64,000 nucleotides of DNA. Source: CAVYPR01 sp963770505. GTDB lineage: Bacteria > Actinomycetota > Acidimicrobiia > Acidimicrobiales > RAAP-2. Under the pieces are notes generated by a model. That model saw nothing but the letters and a program-made list of their open reading frames with translations, had not been told where the DNA came from and made no database searches. How positions within the stretch are numbered: position 1 is the first letter of the stretch; every line of letters starts with the position of its first letter. Positions 1 to 7,869 of this stretch are shown here, piece after piece. The stretch spans positions 1,116,001-1,180,000 of the forward strand of contig CAVYPR010000006.1 in the NCBI GenBank assembly GCA_963770505.1. Reading direction: 5' to 3'. The position numbers and the translations under genes are program-made.

Positions 1-506
1 GCCCCCAGCGCGGCCATGGCGTCCAGCGCGGCGACGACCACGCCGGCCGCCGTCCCCCGCCAGCCGGCGTGCACCGTGGCCAAGACTCCCGCCGCCGGGT
101 CGATGAGCACGAGCGGCACGCAGTCGGCCACCAGGGTGACGAGGACAGGACCCGCCTCCGCCGTTACCAGGGCGTCGGCGTCGGACACGGGGTCGGCCAG
201 GGCCGTCGATCCCCGCCCGCGGTCCGCGGCCGTGACCACCGCGGCGTTCCGGCCGTGGATCTGGTCGCCGAAGACGAGATCGGCCGGCGTCGCACCGACG
301 GCCGCCGCCGCCCTGCGGCGGTTCTCGGCCACCGCCACGGGGTCGTCGCCGACGTGGAGAGCGAGGTTGAGAGAGTGATAGGGACCGGCCGAGACGCCGC
401 CGTGCCGCGTGGTCACCACGGCGTCGACGCCCGCCGCCGAGACGGCCGGCCAGCGCAGTACCGCGAGCCCGCCGGCCCGGTCCAGCCCTAGGGCGCCACC
501 GCTCAC
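1..506 (-). CDS. pgeF: PgeF/YfiH-family polyphenol oxidase-like protein (partial)
   Basis: This reverse-strand gene runs off the left edge, so only about the first 168 residues are visible. The family (DUF152, laccase-domain, PgeF/LACC1) handles purine nucleosides or edits peptidoglycan precursors in the cytoplasm. Three family motifs appear in order: TTRHGGVSAGPYHSLNLAL near residue 30, ADCVPL near 137 and HAGWRG near 156; the Cys and His belong to the zinc site. The GTG at 504-506 is the only in-frame start giving a normal N terminus, but no good ribosome-binding site precedes it. Close homologues often sit in the cell-division cluster near ftsZ, which cannot be checked here. The family call is firm; the exact substrate is not. 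Confidence 0.85.
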   Translation of the reverse strand, partial: MSGGALGLDRAGGLAVLRWPAVSAAGVDAVVTTRHGGVSAGPYHSLNLALHVGDDPVAVAENRRRAAAAVGATPADLVFGDQIHGRNAAVVTAADRGRGSTALADPVSDADALVTAEAGPVLVTLVADCVPLVLIDPAAGVLATVHAGWRGTAAGVVVAALDAMAALG

Positions 507-707
507 CGGGTCTGGCCTTCGGGCCGGTCGACCACGCACCGGCGGAGGTCGCGGCGGGCGGCCTCGGCCATCTGCGGAGCATATCTGGGGGTCGGAACGG
601 CCCGTCAGTGCGTCACATCGGCCGCGGCTGCCCGTCCGTCTTGGCGGGACGGCCGCGCCGTCTCTCGTTGCGGCCCGACACCCCGGCGCAGTGGGGCGTT
701 GACGTCA

Positions 708-736
708 TTGACAGGAATAGTTATCATTCTTAAAAT
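708..736 (+). promoter_or_regulatory. znu promoter with Zur-like operator in the spacer
   Basis: A -35 box TTGACA (708-713) and a -10 box TAAAAT (731-736) are separated by exactly 17 bases, an almost perfect housekeeping promoter. The spacer holds the imperfect palindrome GAATAGTTATCATTC (715-729), whose outer four bases on each side are exact inverted repeats. A repressor bound there would block polymerase. Since a Fur-family gene closes the operon, Zur autorepression is the natural reading. Promoter geometry is seen directly; Zur binding is inferred. Confidence 0.8.
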
Positions 737-767
737 GAAGAGGCTCGAGAGAACGCGGGGAACCGCG

Positions 768-1715
768 ATGCCCGTCTCCTTTGCCCAGTCCCGGCATGCC
801 TTGGTGGCCGCGATGCTTCCGTTGGTCGTGCTGGTCGGCACCGTGGTGGTGGCCCCGCTCGGGGCGACGGGGGCGGCCGCGGCGTCACGGGCGGTGGTGG
901 CCGTGGGGGCCGAGAACGAGTACGCCGACGTGATCAGCCAGATCGGTGGGACGCACGTGATGGTGAGTGCCGTCATGAGCAATCCCAACACCGATCCGCA
1001 CACCTTCGAAGCCAGTCCGAGCGTGGCCGAGGAGGTCAGCGCGGCGGAGCTCGTGGTCGACAACGGCGTCGGCTACGACGCCTTCATGACAAAGATCATC
1101 GCGGCCTCCCCCGACCCTGGGCGAAAGGTCATCACCGTCCAGCATCTCCTCCGTCTGCCCGACAGCACGAAGAACCCCCACCTCTGGTACACACCGAGGA
1201 CCATGCCGGCCGTGGCCAAGGCCATCGCCAGGGACCTGACGGCGCTCGATCCGACCGGGGCCGCGACCTTCGCCGCGAACCTGAAGACCTTCGACGACTC
1301 GCTCCAGCCGTGGCGCACGGCCCTTGCAAAGCTGAAGGCCAAGTTTCCCCACTTCCCCGTCGCGGTGACCGAGCCGGTCGGCGATTACATGCTCGGAGCC
1401 GCCGGGGCCGACATCGTGACCCCCTGGACGCTCCAGGCCGACATCATGAACGGCGTCGATCCCTCTCCTCAGGACGTGAGCATCGAAGAGGGACTCTTCA
1501 GCGACCACCGTGTGAAGGTCTTCCTCTACAACCAGCAGGTGACCGACTCGCTGACCGAGACCTTCCTCGCCGACGCCAAGCAGGCCGGGGTGCCGGTGGT
1601 CGGTGTGTACGAGACCATGCCCACCCCTGGCTACGACTACCAGTCGTGGATGCTGGCCGAAGTGAAGGCGCTCACACGGGCGCTCTCGGCCAAGCAGTCC
1701 ACCTCGCACCTGTGA
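768..1715 (+). CDS. znuA: Zinc/manganese ABC transporter substrate-binding protein
   Basis: A secreted or lipid-layer metal-binding protein of the ZnuA/TroA cluster A-I family that passes metal to the membrane transporter encoded next to it. From the chosen ATG it has 315 residues: a short basic start, a hydrophobic signal segment over about residues 10-40, then the mature domain. Likely metal ligands are the histidines in NTDPHTFE (about residue 78) and NPHLW (about 138). The C-terminal half carries VYNQQ and a YETMPTPGYDYQSWM region typical of actinobacterial members. The ATG at 768 follows GGGGAA at a proper distance; in-frame ATGs at 699 and 735 fall upstream of or inside the promoter and are rejected. 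It is the first gene of the zinc operon. Confidence 0.9.
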   Translation: MPVSFAQSRHALVAAMLPLVVLVGTVVVAPLGATGAAAASRAVVAVGAENEYADVISQIGGTHVMVSAVMSNPNTDPHTFEASPSVAEEVSAAELVVDNGVGYDAFMTKIIAASPDPGRKVITVQHLLRLPDSTKNPHLWYTPRTMPAVAKAIARDLTALDPTGAATFAANLKTFDDSLQPWRTALAKLKAKFPHFPVAVTEPVGDYMLGAAGADIVTPWTLQADIMNGVDPSPQDVSIEEGLFSDHRVKVFLYNQQVTDSLTETFLADAKQAGVPVVGVYETMPTPGYDYQSWMLAEVKALTRALSAKQSTSHL

Positions 1716-2551
1716 CCACCGCCAACGAGGGGACCGTCAACATCCTCGACGTCGAGGGGGTCGGCGTCTGGTTGTCGGGACGGGAGATCCTGCGCGACGT
1801 GTCGTTCTCGGTCCGCCCCGGGGAGTTCACCGGACTGATCGGCTCCAACGGTTCGGGCAAAACGACGATCTTCCGAGTCGTCCTCGGGCTCCTCGCGCCC
1901 ACCTCGGGTCGGGTCCTGCTCGCCGGGGCCCCGCGGACCCGGCACGACCCCATGGTGGGTTACGTCCCCCAGAAGCTGCTCTTCGACCCCGACATGCCGC
2001 TGCGGGCCCGCGACGTGGTGGCCCTCGGGATCGACGGCCACCGGCTGGGCCTGCGCCTGGGCAACCGTCGCTCGCACCGGACCCTGGTCGACGAGATGCT
2101 GGAGGCGGTCGACGCCGCCTCCTTCGCGGACAGCCGGGTGGGCAACCTCTCCGGCGGGGAGCAGCAGCGGGTGCTCATCGCCCACGCACTGGTCAGCCGC
2201 CCCCGGCTGATCATCCTCGACGAGCCGCTGGCCAACCTGGACATCGCCAGTGAGCAAGAGATCGTGGCCCTGCTCGCCCGCATCGCACGGCAGCAGCAGA
2301 TCGCCGTCCTCCTCTCGGCCCACGACATGAACCCGCTCCTGCCCGTCATGGACCGCATCATCTACCTCGCCGGTGGGCGGGCCGCATCGGGTACCACCGA
2401 AGAGGTGGTGCGGCCCGAGGTGCTTTCGAGCCTCTACGGGCACCACGTCGACGTGCTGAGGGTCCACGACCGGATCATCGTGGTGGCCGGGGCCACGGCG
2501 GGGCCCGAGGTACCGATCTACGTGCACGGCGACAACGCCTCGATCACCTGA
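1712..2551 (+). CDS. znuC: Metal ABC transporter ATP-binding protein
   Basis: The cytoplasmic ATPase that powers zinc import. It starts at a GTG overlapping the znuA stop (GTGA), so translation is coupled; the open frame further upstream is an antisense-free artefact. The 279 residues show Walker A GSNGSGKTT (about 44-52), the ABC signature LSGGEQQRV (about 146), Walker B LIILDEP (about 166) with D-loop residues, and the switch His in SAHDMN. Length and motif order match ZnuC/TroB-type proteins. Two permease genes follow directly. Confidence 0.93.
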   Translation: MTTANEGTVNILDVEGVGVWLSGREILRDVSFSVRPGEFTGLIGSNGSGKTTIFRVVLGLLAPTSGRVLLAGAPRTRHDPMVGYVPQKLLFDPDMPLRARDVVALGIDGHRLGLRLGNRRSHRTLVDEMLEAVDAASFADSRVGNLSGGEQQRVLIAHALVSRPRLIILDEPLANLDIASEQEIVALLARIARQQQIAVLLSAHDMNPLLPVMDRIIYLAGGRAASGTTEEVVRPEVLSSLYGHHVDVLRVHDRIIVVAGATAGPEVPIYVHGDNASIT

Positions 2552-2553
2552 AC

Positions 2554-3492
2554 ATGAATCTCCACTGGCTTGTCGAGCCCGGTTTCTTCTCGAACGCGAC
2601 GGTTCGCACCGCCGCGCTAGTCGGCGGTGTCGTCGGCTTCACCTCGGCGGTCGTCGGGACGTTCACGGTGCTGAGGCGCCAATCCTTCGTCGGCGAGGCG
2701 CTCGGCGACGTGGGCGCAACCGGGGGTTCGGGTGCGTATCTCGTCAACGTCAACCCGCTGTGGGGCTTCGTAGGGGCCGCGCTGGCCGCCGCCGGGATCA
2801 TTTCGGGGATCGGGACCGAACGCGAGCACGGCCGCGACCTGGCGACGGGCATTGTGCTGGGCGCGTCACTGGGCCTGGCCGCCCTCTTCCTCTACTTCGA
2901 CACCACCCACACCACCACGACGGGGGCGTCGATCACCGTCCTCTTCGGTTCCCTGTTCGTCATCGAGGGCTCGATCGTCCCGGCCGTGCTCGCCCTGTCG
3001 GCGGCGGTCCTGGTGGCGGTGGCACTCCTTTATCGGCTCCTGCTGCTGACCACGCTGAGCCCCGACCTGGCGGCCGCCCGGGGGGTGCCGGTGCGCCGCG
3101 TCGGCGTCGCCCACCTCTTCACGATGGCCCTGGCCGTCTCGTTGGCCGCCCTCACCATCGGGGCCGTCCTCAGCACGGCGCTCCTCGTCGGGCCGCCGGC
3201 CACTGCCCTGCGGCTGGTGAAACGCCCCGGCCTGGCAACCCTGGTGGCCGGGGTGATCGGCGTGGCTGCAACCTGGCTCGGCATCCTGCTCGCCTACGAC
3301 AGCTACGACTGGCCGCCCAGGACACACGGCTGGCCGGTGAGCTTCTTGATCGTGGCCGTCGTGTTCGTCTTCTACCTGGCCGCCACGGCGTTCGCCGCCC
3401 GACGCGACCGCCGTGGCGTGCTGCGACGGGAGCTCGGGGGCGACGTTCGCGACCCGGTGGCCGCGGTCACCCCGGGATCCGGGGGGCGGTAG
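2554..3492 (+). CDS. znuB: Metal ABC transporter permease (first)
   Basis: An integral membrane permease of the ABC-3 (ZnuB/TroC) family, 312 residues. Eight or so hydrophobic segments are spread along its length, starting near residue 15, and the loop region around FVGEALGDVGATGG matches the family's coupling region. It begins two bases after the znuC stop. The C terminus carries a charged tail rich in Arg and Asp. Together with the next gene it probably forms a heterodimeric membrane channel, since actinobacterial zinc operons often have two permeases. Metal choice (zinc rather than manganese) rests on the zur gene at the end of the operon. Confidence 0.9.
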   Translation: MNLHWLVEPGFFSNATVRTAALVGGVVGFTSAVVGTFTVLRRQSFVGEALGDVGATGGSGAYLVNVNPLWGFVGAALAAAGIISGIGTEREHGRDLATGIVLGASLGLAALFLYFDTTHTTTTGASITVLFGSLFVIEGSIVPAVLALSAAVLVAVALLYRLLLLTTLSPDLAAARGVPVRRVGVAHLFTMALAVSLAALTIGAVLSTALLVGPPATALRLVKRPGLATLVAGVIGVAATWLGILLAYDSYDWPPRTHGWPVSFLIVAVVFVFYLAATAFAARRDRRGVLRRELGGDVRDPVAAVTPGSGGR

Positions 3493-3496
3493 GGGG

Positions 3497-4324
3497 ATGT
3501 TCTCGGGCTTCCTGCTCAACACCTGGATCGCCGCCAGCATGGTGGCGGTGGTGGCCGGGGTCATCGGCTTCTTCGTCGTGCTGCGCGGGTCCGCTTTCGT
3601 GGCCCACGCCCTCCCCCAGGGCGCCTTCGCCGGAGCGGCGGGCGCCTCGCTCATCGGGCTCAGCACGATCCTGGGCCTGGGGGTCTTCTCGGTGCTGGGG
3701 GCGCTCGGGATCGGCTGGCTGGGGCGGCGGGGGCGGCACGACGTGGCGACCGCCCTGGCCCTGGTGGTCATGTTGGGCCTGGGTGCGATGTTCCTGAGCC
3801 TGAGCACCGAGTACGCCTCGGAGATCTTCTCGCTGCTCTTCGGCGAGGTGCTGGGAGTGGCTCGCGACGAGCTCCTCCCCATCGCCGCGCTCAGCGTGGT
3901 CACGCTCGGGGCCGTTGCCGTCCTCTTCCGTCCGTTGCTGCTCTCCTCCTCGCTGCCCGAGATCGGCGAGGCCCGCGGCGTACGGGCTTACCGCATGGAC
4001 ATCTGCTTCTTGTTGCTGGTGGCCCTGGCCACCACGGTCACCATCCCGGTCGTGGGCACCTTCCTGCTCTTCAGTCTGATGGTCGCCCCCGCCGGCGCGG
4101 CGCAGTGGTTCACCGACCGCCCGCTCGGCGCCATGGCGCTGTCGGTGGCCCTCGCCCTCGCCGTGATCTGGACGGCCATCGTGCTCTCGTACTACACGGA
4201 CTGGCCCATCGGCTTCTTCGTCGGCGGTCTGGGTGCCCTCGCTTACGGGGCCGGCCGGCTCTATGCCCTCTGGCGGCGCCGGCGAGTGACCGAGCACCCG
4301 AGGGTGCCGGCCGGCGTCCCATGA
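3497..4324 (+). CDS. Metal ABC transporter permease (second)
   Basis: A second ABC-3-family permease, 275 residues, clearly a distant paralogue of the gene before it: both have a VVLRGSAFVAHALPQGAFAG/FVGEALGDVGATGG-type segment after the first membrane helix. About eight hydrophobic stretches are visible. The ATG at 3497 stands right behind a run of G; the longer open frame starting at 3413 lies within the previous gene and lacks support. Its stop overlaps the start of zur by the four bases ATGA. It should pair with the first permease to form the import channel. Confidence 0.9.
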   Translation: MFSGFLLNTWIAASMVAVVAGVIGFFVVLRGSAFVAHALPQGAFAGAAGASLIGLSTILGLGVFSVLGALGIGWLGRRGRHDVATALALVVMLGLGAMFLSLSTEYASEIFSLLFGEVLGVARDELLPIAALSVVTLGAVAVLFRPLLLSSSLPEIGEARGVRAYRMDICFLLLVALATTVTIPVVGTFLLFSLMVAPAGAAQWFTDRPLGAMALSVALALAVIWTAIVLSYYTDWPIGFFVGGLGALAYGAGRLYALWRRRRVTEHPRVPAGVP

Positions 4325-4809
4325 CGGCCGCGGCCGCCGCGGAGGCGACCGGTACAGTGGCGACGATGGCGGTCGACACGTCGCTGCACGAGGCGGTGCA
4401 CCTGCGCCTGGCCTCGGCGGACCAGCGCTACACGCCCCAGCGACGGAGGCTCATCGACATCCTCACCGGCGCCGGACGGCCCTTGACCATCCCTGAGATC
4501 CTGGCCCTGGCGCCGGGGCTCACCCAGTCGAGCGCCTACCGCAACGTGACGACCCTCATGGAGGCCGGCGTCGTGGAGCGGATCGCCGGCACCGACGACC
4601 ACGGCCGCTTCGAGCTGTCCGAGGAGATCTCGGGCCACCACCACCACCTCGTCTGCGACCGGTGCGGGACGGTCGAGGACCTCCACGCCTCGCCGAAGCT
4701 CGAGCGCGCCCTCGCCGACGCGGCGCGCACGGCCGCCGCTGAGCAGGGCTACGAGGTCACCGAGCACCGCCTCGACCTCTACGGCCGCTGCGCCGGCTGC
4801 CGGGGCTGA
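4321..4809 (+). CDS. zur: Fur-family repressor, probably zinc-sensing Zur
   Basis: A 162-residue ferric-uptake-regulator family protein. The N-terminal winged helix includes TPQRRRLIDIL and a recognition segment SSAYRNVTTLMEAGVVERI. The dimer domain has a His cluster HHHHLVC followed by two CxxC pairs (CDRC and CAGC) that make the structural zinc site. Its place as last gene of a zinc transport operon favours Zur over Fur, PerR or Mur. An ATG at 4366 would give a shorter protein that still keeps all motifs; 4321 is chosen because it overlaps the preceding stop. It probably represses the promoter at 708-736. Confidence 0.88.
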   Translation: MTAAAAAEATGTVATMAVDTSLHEAVHLRLASADQRYTPQRRRLIDILTGAGRPLTIPEILALAPGLTQSSAYRNVTTLMEAGVVERIAGTDDHGRFELSEEISGHHHHLVCDRCGTVEDLHASPKLERALADAARTAAAEQGYEVTEHRLDLYGRCAGCRG

Positions 4810-4821
4810 GTGGCCGTCCGG

Positions 4822-5655
4822 TCAGGTGGGCGGCCCGAAGAGCAGCGAGTAGTCCGCCCCCCGTCGGAGGTGGTGGCCGCCGTCGACGGCCAGGCACTCG
4901 CCGGTGATCCAGGCCGACTCGGGGCCGCAGAGGAACCGCACGGCGGCGGCCACGTCGTCGACCGTGCCGGTCCGGCTGATCGGCATCTGGGCCAGGTAGT
5001 CGTCGAGCAGGGGCCCCCCGGCGGTGATCACGGCGGTCAGGTCGTCGTCGATGATGCCGGGTTGGACGGCGTTCACCCGGATGCCCTCTGCTCCGAGCTC
5101 CTCGGCGGCGGAGGCGCACAGCGCCTCGACGGCCGCCTTGGCCATGCCGTAGGCCCAGAGCCAGCGGTGGGGGAAGTGGCCGGCGCCCGAGGACATGAGC
5201 ACCACCGACCCCCCGCCGGTGGTCCGCATCGAGGCCGCCGCGTGCTTGAGGGAGAGGTAGGAGCCCATGAGGTTCAGCTCGACGGTGGCCCGGACCGCCT
5301 CGGCGTCGGCCTCGAGCAAGGGGCCCATGTGGGAGGCGCCCCCGGCGCAGGCGAAGAGGATGTCGAGCCTGCCGGTCGGCGCGCCGGCGGCCCCGACGGC
5401 GGCGGCGATCTCGTCCTCGACCGTGACGTCGGCCACGGCCCAGGCGGCTCCGCCCCCCCGCCCGCTCCCGGCCGCCGCCCGGTCGATCACCGCCCGCGCC
5501 TCGCGCAGTCTGGACTCGGTGCGTCCGCAGACGGTCACCCGGGCCCCGTCGGAGGCCAGGCGGACCGCGGTGGCCAGGCCGATGCCGCTGCCGCCCCCGG
5601 TCACCAGGGCGCTCGTCCCCTCCAGGCCGCCCGCCGGACGGCCGGGTCCGGTCAC
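4822..5655 (-). CDS. SDR-family NAD(P)-dependent oxidoreductase
   Basis: A classical short-chain dehydrogenase/reductase of 277 residues. The cofactor motif TGGGSGIG spans residues 19-26, followed by the NAG-equivalent CAGG near 104, a catalytic Ser near 155 and the YxxxK pair at Y169/K173. The acidic or basic pattern after the second strand (CGRTES) suggests NADP preference. The substrate cannot be told. It starts at a GTG overlapping the stop of the upstream cytochrome P450, so the two are translated together and may act in one oxidation pathway. It converges with zur, leaving only 12 bases between the stops. Confidence 0.88.
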   Translation of the reverse strand: MTGPGRPAGGLEGTSALVTGGGSGIGLATAVRLASDGARVTVCGRTESRLREARAVIDRAAAGSGRGGGAAWAVADVTVEDEIAAAVGAAGAPTGRLDILFACAGGASHMGPLLEADAEAVRATVELNLMGSYLSLKHAAASMRTTGGGSVVLMSSGAGHFPHRWLWAYGMAKAAVEALCASAAEELGAEGIRVNAVQPGIIDDDLTAVITAGGPLLDDYLAQMPISRTGTVDDVAAAVRFLCGPESAWITGECLAVDGGHHLRRGADYSLLFGPPT

Positions 5656-5665
5656 GGCGCGGGGC

Positions 5666-6872
5666 TCAGGCCGCCGCCCGCGGCGGGACCGGGGTGAAGG
5701 TGACCGGCATCTGCTCGAAGCCGCTGATGAAGTTGGACGGCCGCCGGACCAGGTCGCCGTCGGCCAGGGTGAGGTCGGGGAGGCGGGCCAACAGCTGCTC
5801 GAACATGACCCTGAGCTCGAGGCGGGCCAGCTGGTTGCCCAGGCAGAAGTGGGCCCCGAAGCCGAAGGCGATGTGCGGGTTGGGGCTGCGGGTGACGTCG
5901 AAGGCCTGCGGGTCGATGAAGACCTCCTCGTCCCGGTTGCCCGAGGGGTAGAGGAGGAGCAGCTCGGCGCCGGCGGGGATCGACGTCCCGGCCAGCTCGG
6001 TGTCGCCGGTGGTGGTGCGGGCGAAGTTCTTGATCGGGGTCACCCAGCGCAGCATCTCCTCGACGGCCACCGGCAGCAGCGAGGGGTCCCGGCGGAGCCG
6101 GGCCAGCTGGTCGGGGTTGGCCCCGAGGGCCTGCATCCCGCCGGTGATGACGTGGCGGGTGGTCTCGTCCCCGCCCACCAGGATGAGGAGGGTCTCGTGG
6201 ATGAGCGAGTCGTGGTCGAGCCGGTCGTCGCCCTCGCCCGAATTGACCAGCACCCCCACCAGGTCGTCGTCGCGCCCGCTCTCGCGCCGTGTCTCGATCA
6301 CCGGGTCCATGTACGCCGTGTACTCCGACGAAGGCCCCGGCGGCGGCCTCGAGGATCTCCGGCGTCGGTGTCTCCTGGGAGCGCAGCATCTCCTCGGACC
6401 AGCGCAGGAGGTCGGGCCGGTCGGCCTCGTCCACGCCGAGCATGTCGCCGATGACGGCCAGTGGCAGGGGCGCGGCCACCTCGGTCACGAAGTCGCACTC
6501 GCCGCGCTCGCAGACCCCGTCGATGACCCGGTCACAGATCGCCCGCACGTGGTCCTCCATGGCCCGCACCCGCCGGGGGGTGAAACCGGCCGACACCAGA
6601 CGCCGCCGGCGGACGTGCTCGGGGGCGTCGAAGTCGATCATCATGGCCAAGGGGCCGAACTTGGGGCGGATGCCGCCGGCGTTGGAGAAGGTGGCGGTGT
6701 CGGTGGCCACGGCCTTGATGTCGCGGTAGCGCGAGACGCCCCACAGGTCGTTGGCCTCGTCGTAGAAGACCGGCTCGTGCCGACGCATCCAGGCGTAGGC
6801 GTCGTGGGGGTCGCTGCCGATGAAGGCACCGCTCATGAGGTCGATACCGAGCTCGGCCGGTGGTCGGGTCAT
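5666..6872 (-). CDS. Cytochrome P450 (interrupted by one frameshift)
   Basis: A cytochrome P450 mono-oxygenase read in two frames. The first frame (from ATG 6872, after an AGGAG at 9 bases) covers the N-terminal half to ...EAAAGAF; the second frame continues at about 6323 with EYTAYMDPVIETRRES and ends at 5666. One extra base near 6323-6326 explains the break. The second part holds the I-helix GGDETTRH, the ExxR motif EEMLR and the heme-binding FGFGAHFCLG. Total length is about 402 residues, normal for a soluble bacterial P450. Sequence error is the likely cause because conservation is unbroken across the join. Coupled to the SDR gene downstream. Confidence 0.85.
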
Positions 6873-6897
6873 CTGTCCGCTCCTGATCGCCGGACAC

Positions 6898-6919
6898 GGT
6901 ACCCCCGTCGGGGGGTGCC
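6898..6919. repeat. GC-rich inverted repeat between P450 and sigma gene
   Basis: GGTACCCCC and GGGGGTGCC face each other around a short GTCG centre; eight of nine positions pair. It lies between two divergent starts, so it cannot be a terminator for either gene and may be an operator. Its TACCCC/GGGGTG core loosely resembles CsoR-family sites, but no regulator is assigned. Confidence 0.4.
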
Positions 6920-6964
6920 GGCGGGCGTGCCGCGGGCGGTTCGTGGGGTGGGTAGGGTCTTTGC

Positions 6965-7546
6965 ATGGCCGACCAGGCCCGTTTCACCGAGATGGCCATG
7001 GAGTACATGCCGGCCCTGTACAGCGCGGCCCTGCGCATGACCCGGAACCCCGCGGACGCCGAGGACCTGGTGCAGGAGACCTACCTCAAGGCCTACCGGG
7101 CGTTCGGCACCTTCACCGAGGGCACCAACCTGAAGGCCTGGCTCTACCGCATCCTCACCAACACCTACATCAACACCTACCGCGCCGCCAAGCGGCGCCC
7201 CGAGGTGTCCGACGTGGAGGACGTCGAGGAGCTCTACCTCTACCGGCGCATGGTCCCGGTGGACGGGTCCGACCCCGGCCGCAGCGCCGAGGACGTGGCC
7301 CTGGACAGCTTCACCGACGAGGAGGTGAAGGCGGCCATCGAGTCGCTGCCGGACAACTTCCGCATCGCCGTGCTGCTGGCCGACGTCGAGGGCTTCTCCT
7401 ACAAGGAGATCGCCGAGATCACCGACGTGCCGATCGGCACGGTCATGAGCCGCATCCACCGGGGAAGAAGGGCGCTCCAGAAGGCGTTGCACGAATTTGC
7501 CGTGGCCAGGGGCCTCGTCGGTTCAGTGCCCAGCCCGGTGGAGTGA
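6965..7546 (+). CDS. sigR: ECF RNA polymerase sigma factor, SigR/SigH type
   Basis: A 193-residue extracytoplasmic-function sigma factor. Region 2 is marked by NPADAEDLVQETYLKAYRAF and NLKAWLYRILTNTYINTYR; region 4 by LLADVEGFSYKEIAEITD and a helix-turn-helix ending TVMSRIHRGRRAL. This is the pattern of the SigR/SigH (ECF12) group, which switches on thiol-oxidative stress genes. A -10-like TAGGGT (6953-6958) ends six bases before the ATG, so the transcript may be leaderless. The zinc anti-sigma factor follows 13 bases later, matching the group's usual gene pair. Confidence 0.9.
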   Translation: MADQARFTEMAMEYMPALYSAALRMTRNPADAEDLVQETYLKAYRAFGTFTEGTNLKAWLYRILTNTYINTYRAAKRRPEVSDVEDVEELYLYRRMVPVDGSDPGRSAEDVALDSFTDEEVKAAIESLPDNFRIAVLLADVEGFSYKEIAEITDVPIGTVMSRIHRGRRALQKALHEFAVARGLVGSVPSPVE

Positions 7547-7559
7547 CAGGAGGCAGGTC

Positions 7560-7865
7560 GTGGCAGAGGGGGTAGCAGGCGGAAAGAGCGGCCATGACGC
7601 CGAGGGCGTGGACTGCCAGGAGGCGGTCCACGAGCTCTACGACTACCTCGACGGCGAGCTGACCGACGAGCGCCGGCGGGAGATCGCCGTCCACCTCGAC
7701 CTCTGCGGTCCCTGCGCCGACGCCGCGGGCTTCGAGAGCGAGCTGCGCATGGTCATCGCCAACCGCTGCCGCGACCGGGTGCCCGACTCACTGATCGCCC
7801 GGGTGGCCGAGGCCATCGAGGAGGCCCGGCGCCGCGACGGAGCGCCGACCGGCCCGGCGCAGTGA
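7560..7865 (+). CDS. rsrA: Zinc-binding anti-sigma factor, RsrA/RshA type
   Basis: A 101-residue ZAS-domain protein expected to hold the preceding sigma factor inactive until its thiols are oxidised. The key ligands are visible: an early Cys in VDCQEAVHELYDYLDGEL and HLDLCGPC, the HxxxCxxC motif where the two Cys form the redox switch. The GTG at 7560 follows a perfect AGGAGG (7548-7553). Further Cys at NRCRD is also present. Gene order and motif agree closely with SigR-RsrA of Streptomyces and SigH-RshA of mycobacteria; redox sensing itself is inferred. Confidence 0.9.
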   Translation: MAEGVAGGKSGHDAEGVDCQEAVHELYDYLDGELTDERRREIAVHLDLCGPCADAAGFESELRMVIANRCRDRVPDSLIARVAEAIEEARRRDGAPTGPAQ

Positions 7866-7869
7866 GGCC

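Noticed and set aside
699..767. Upstream starts of znuA at 699 or 735
   Set aside because: They lie upstream of or within the -35/-10 promoter and have no ribosome site.
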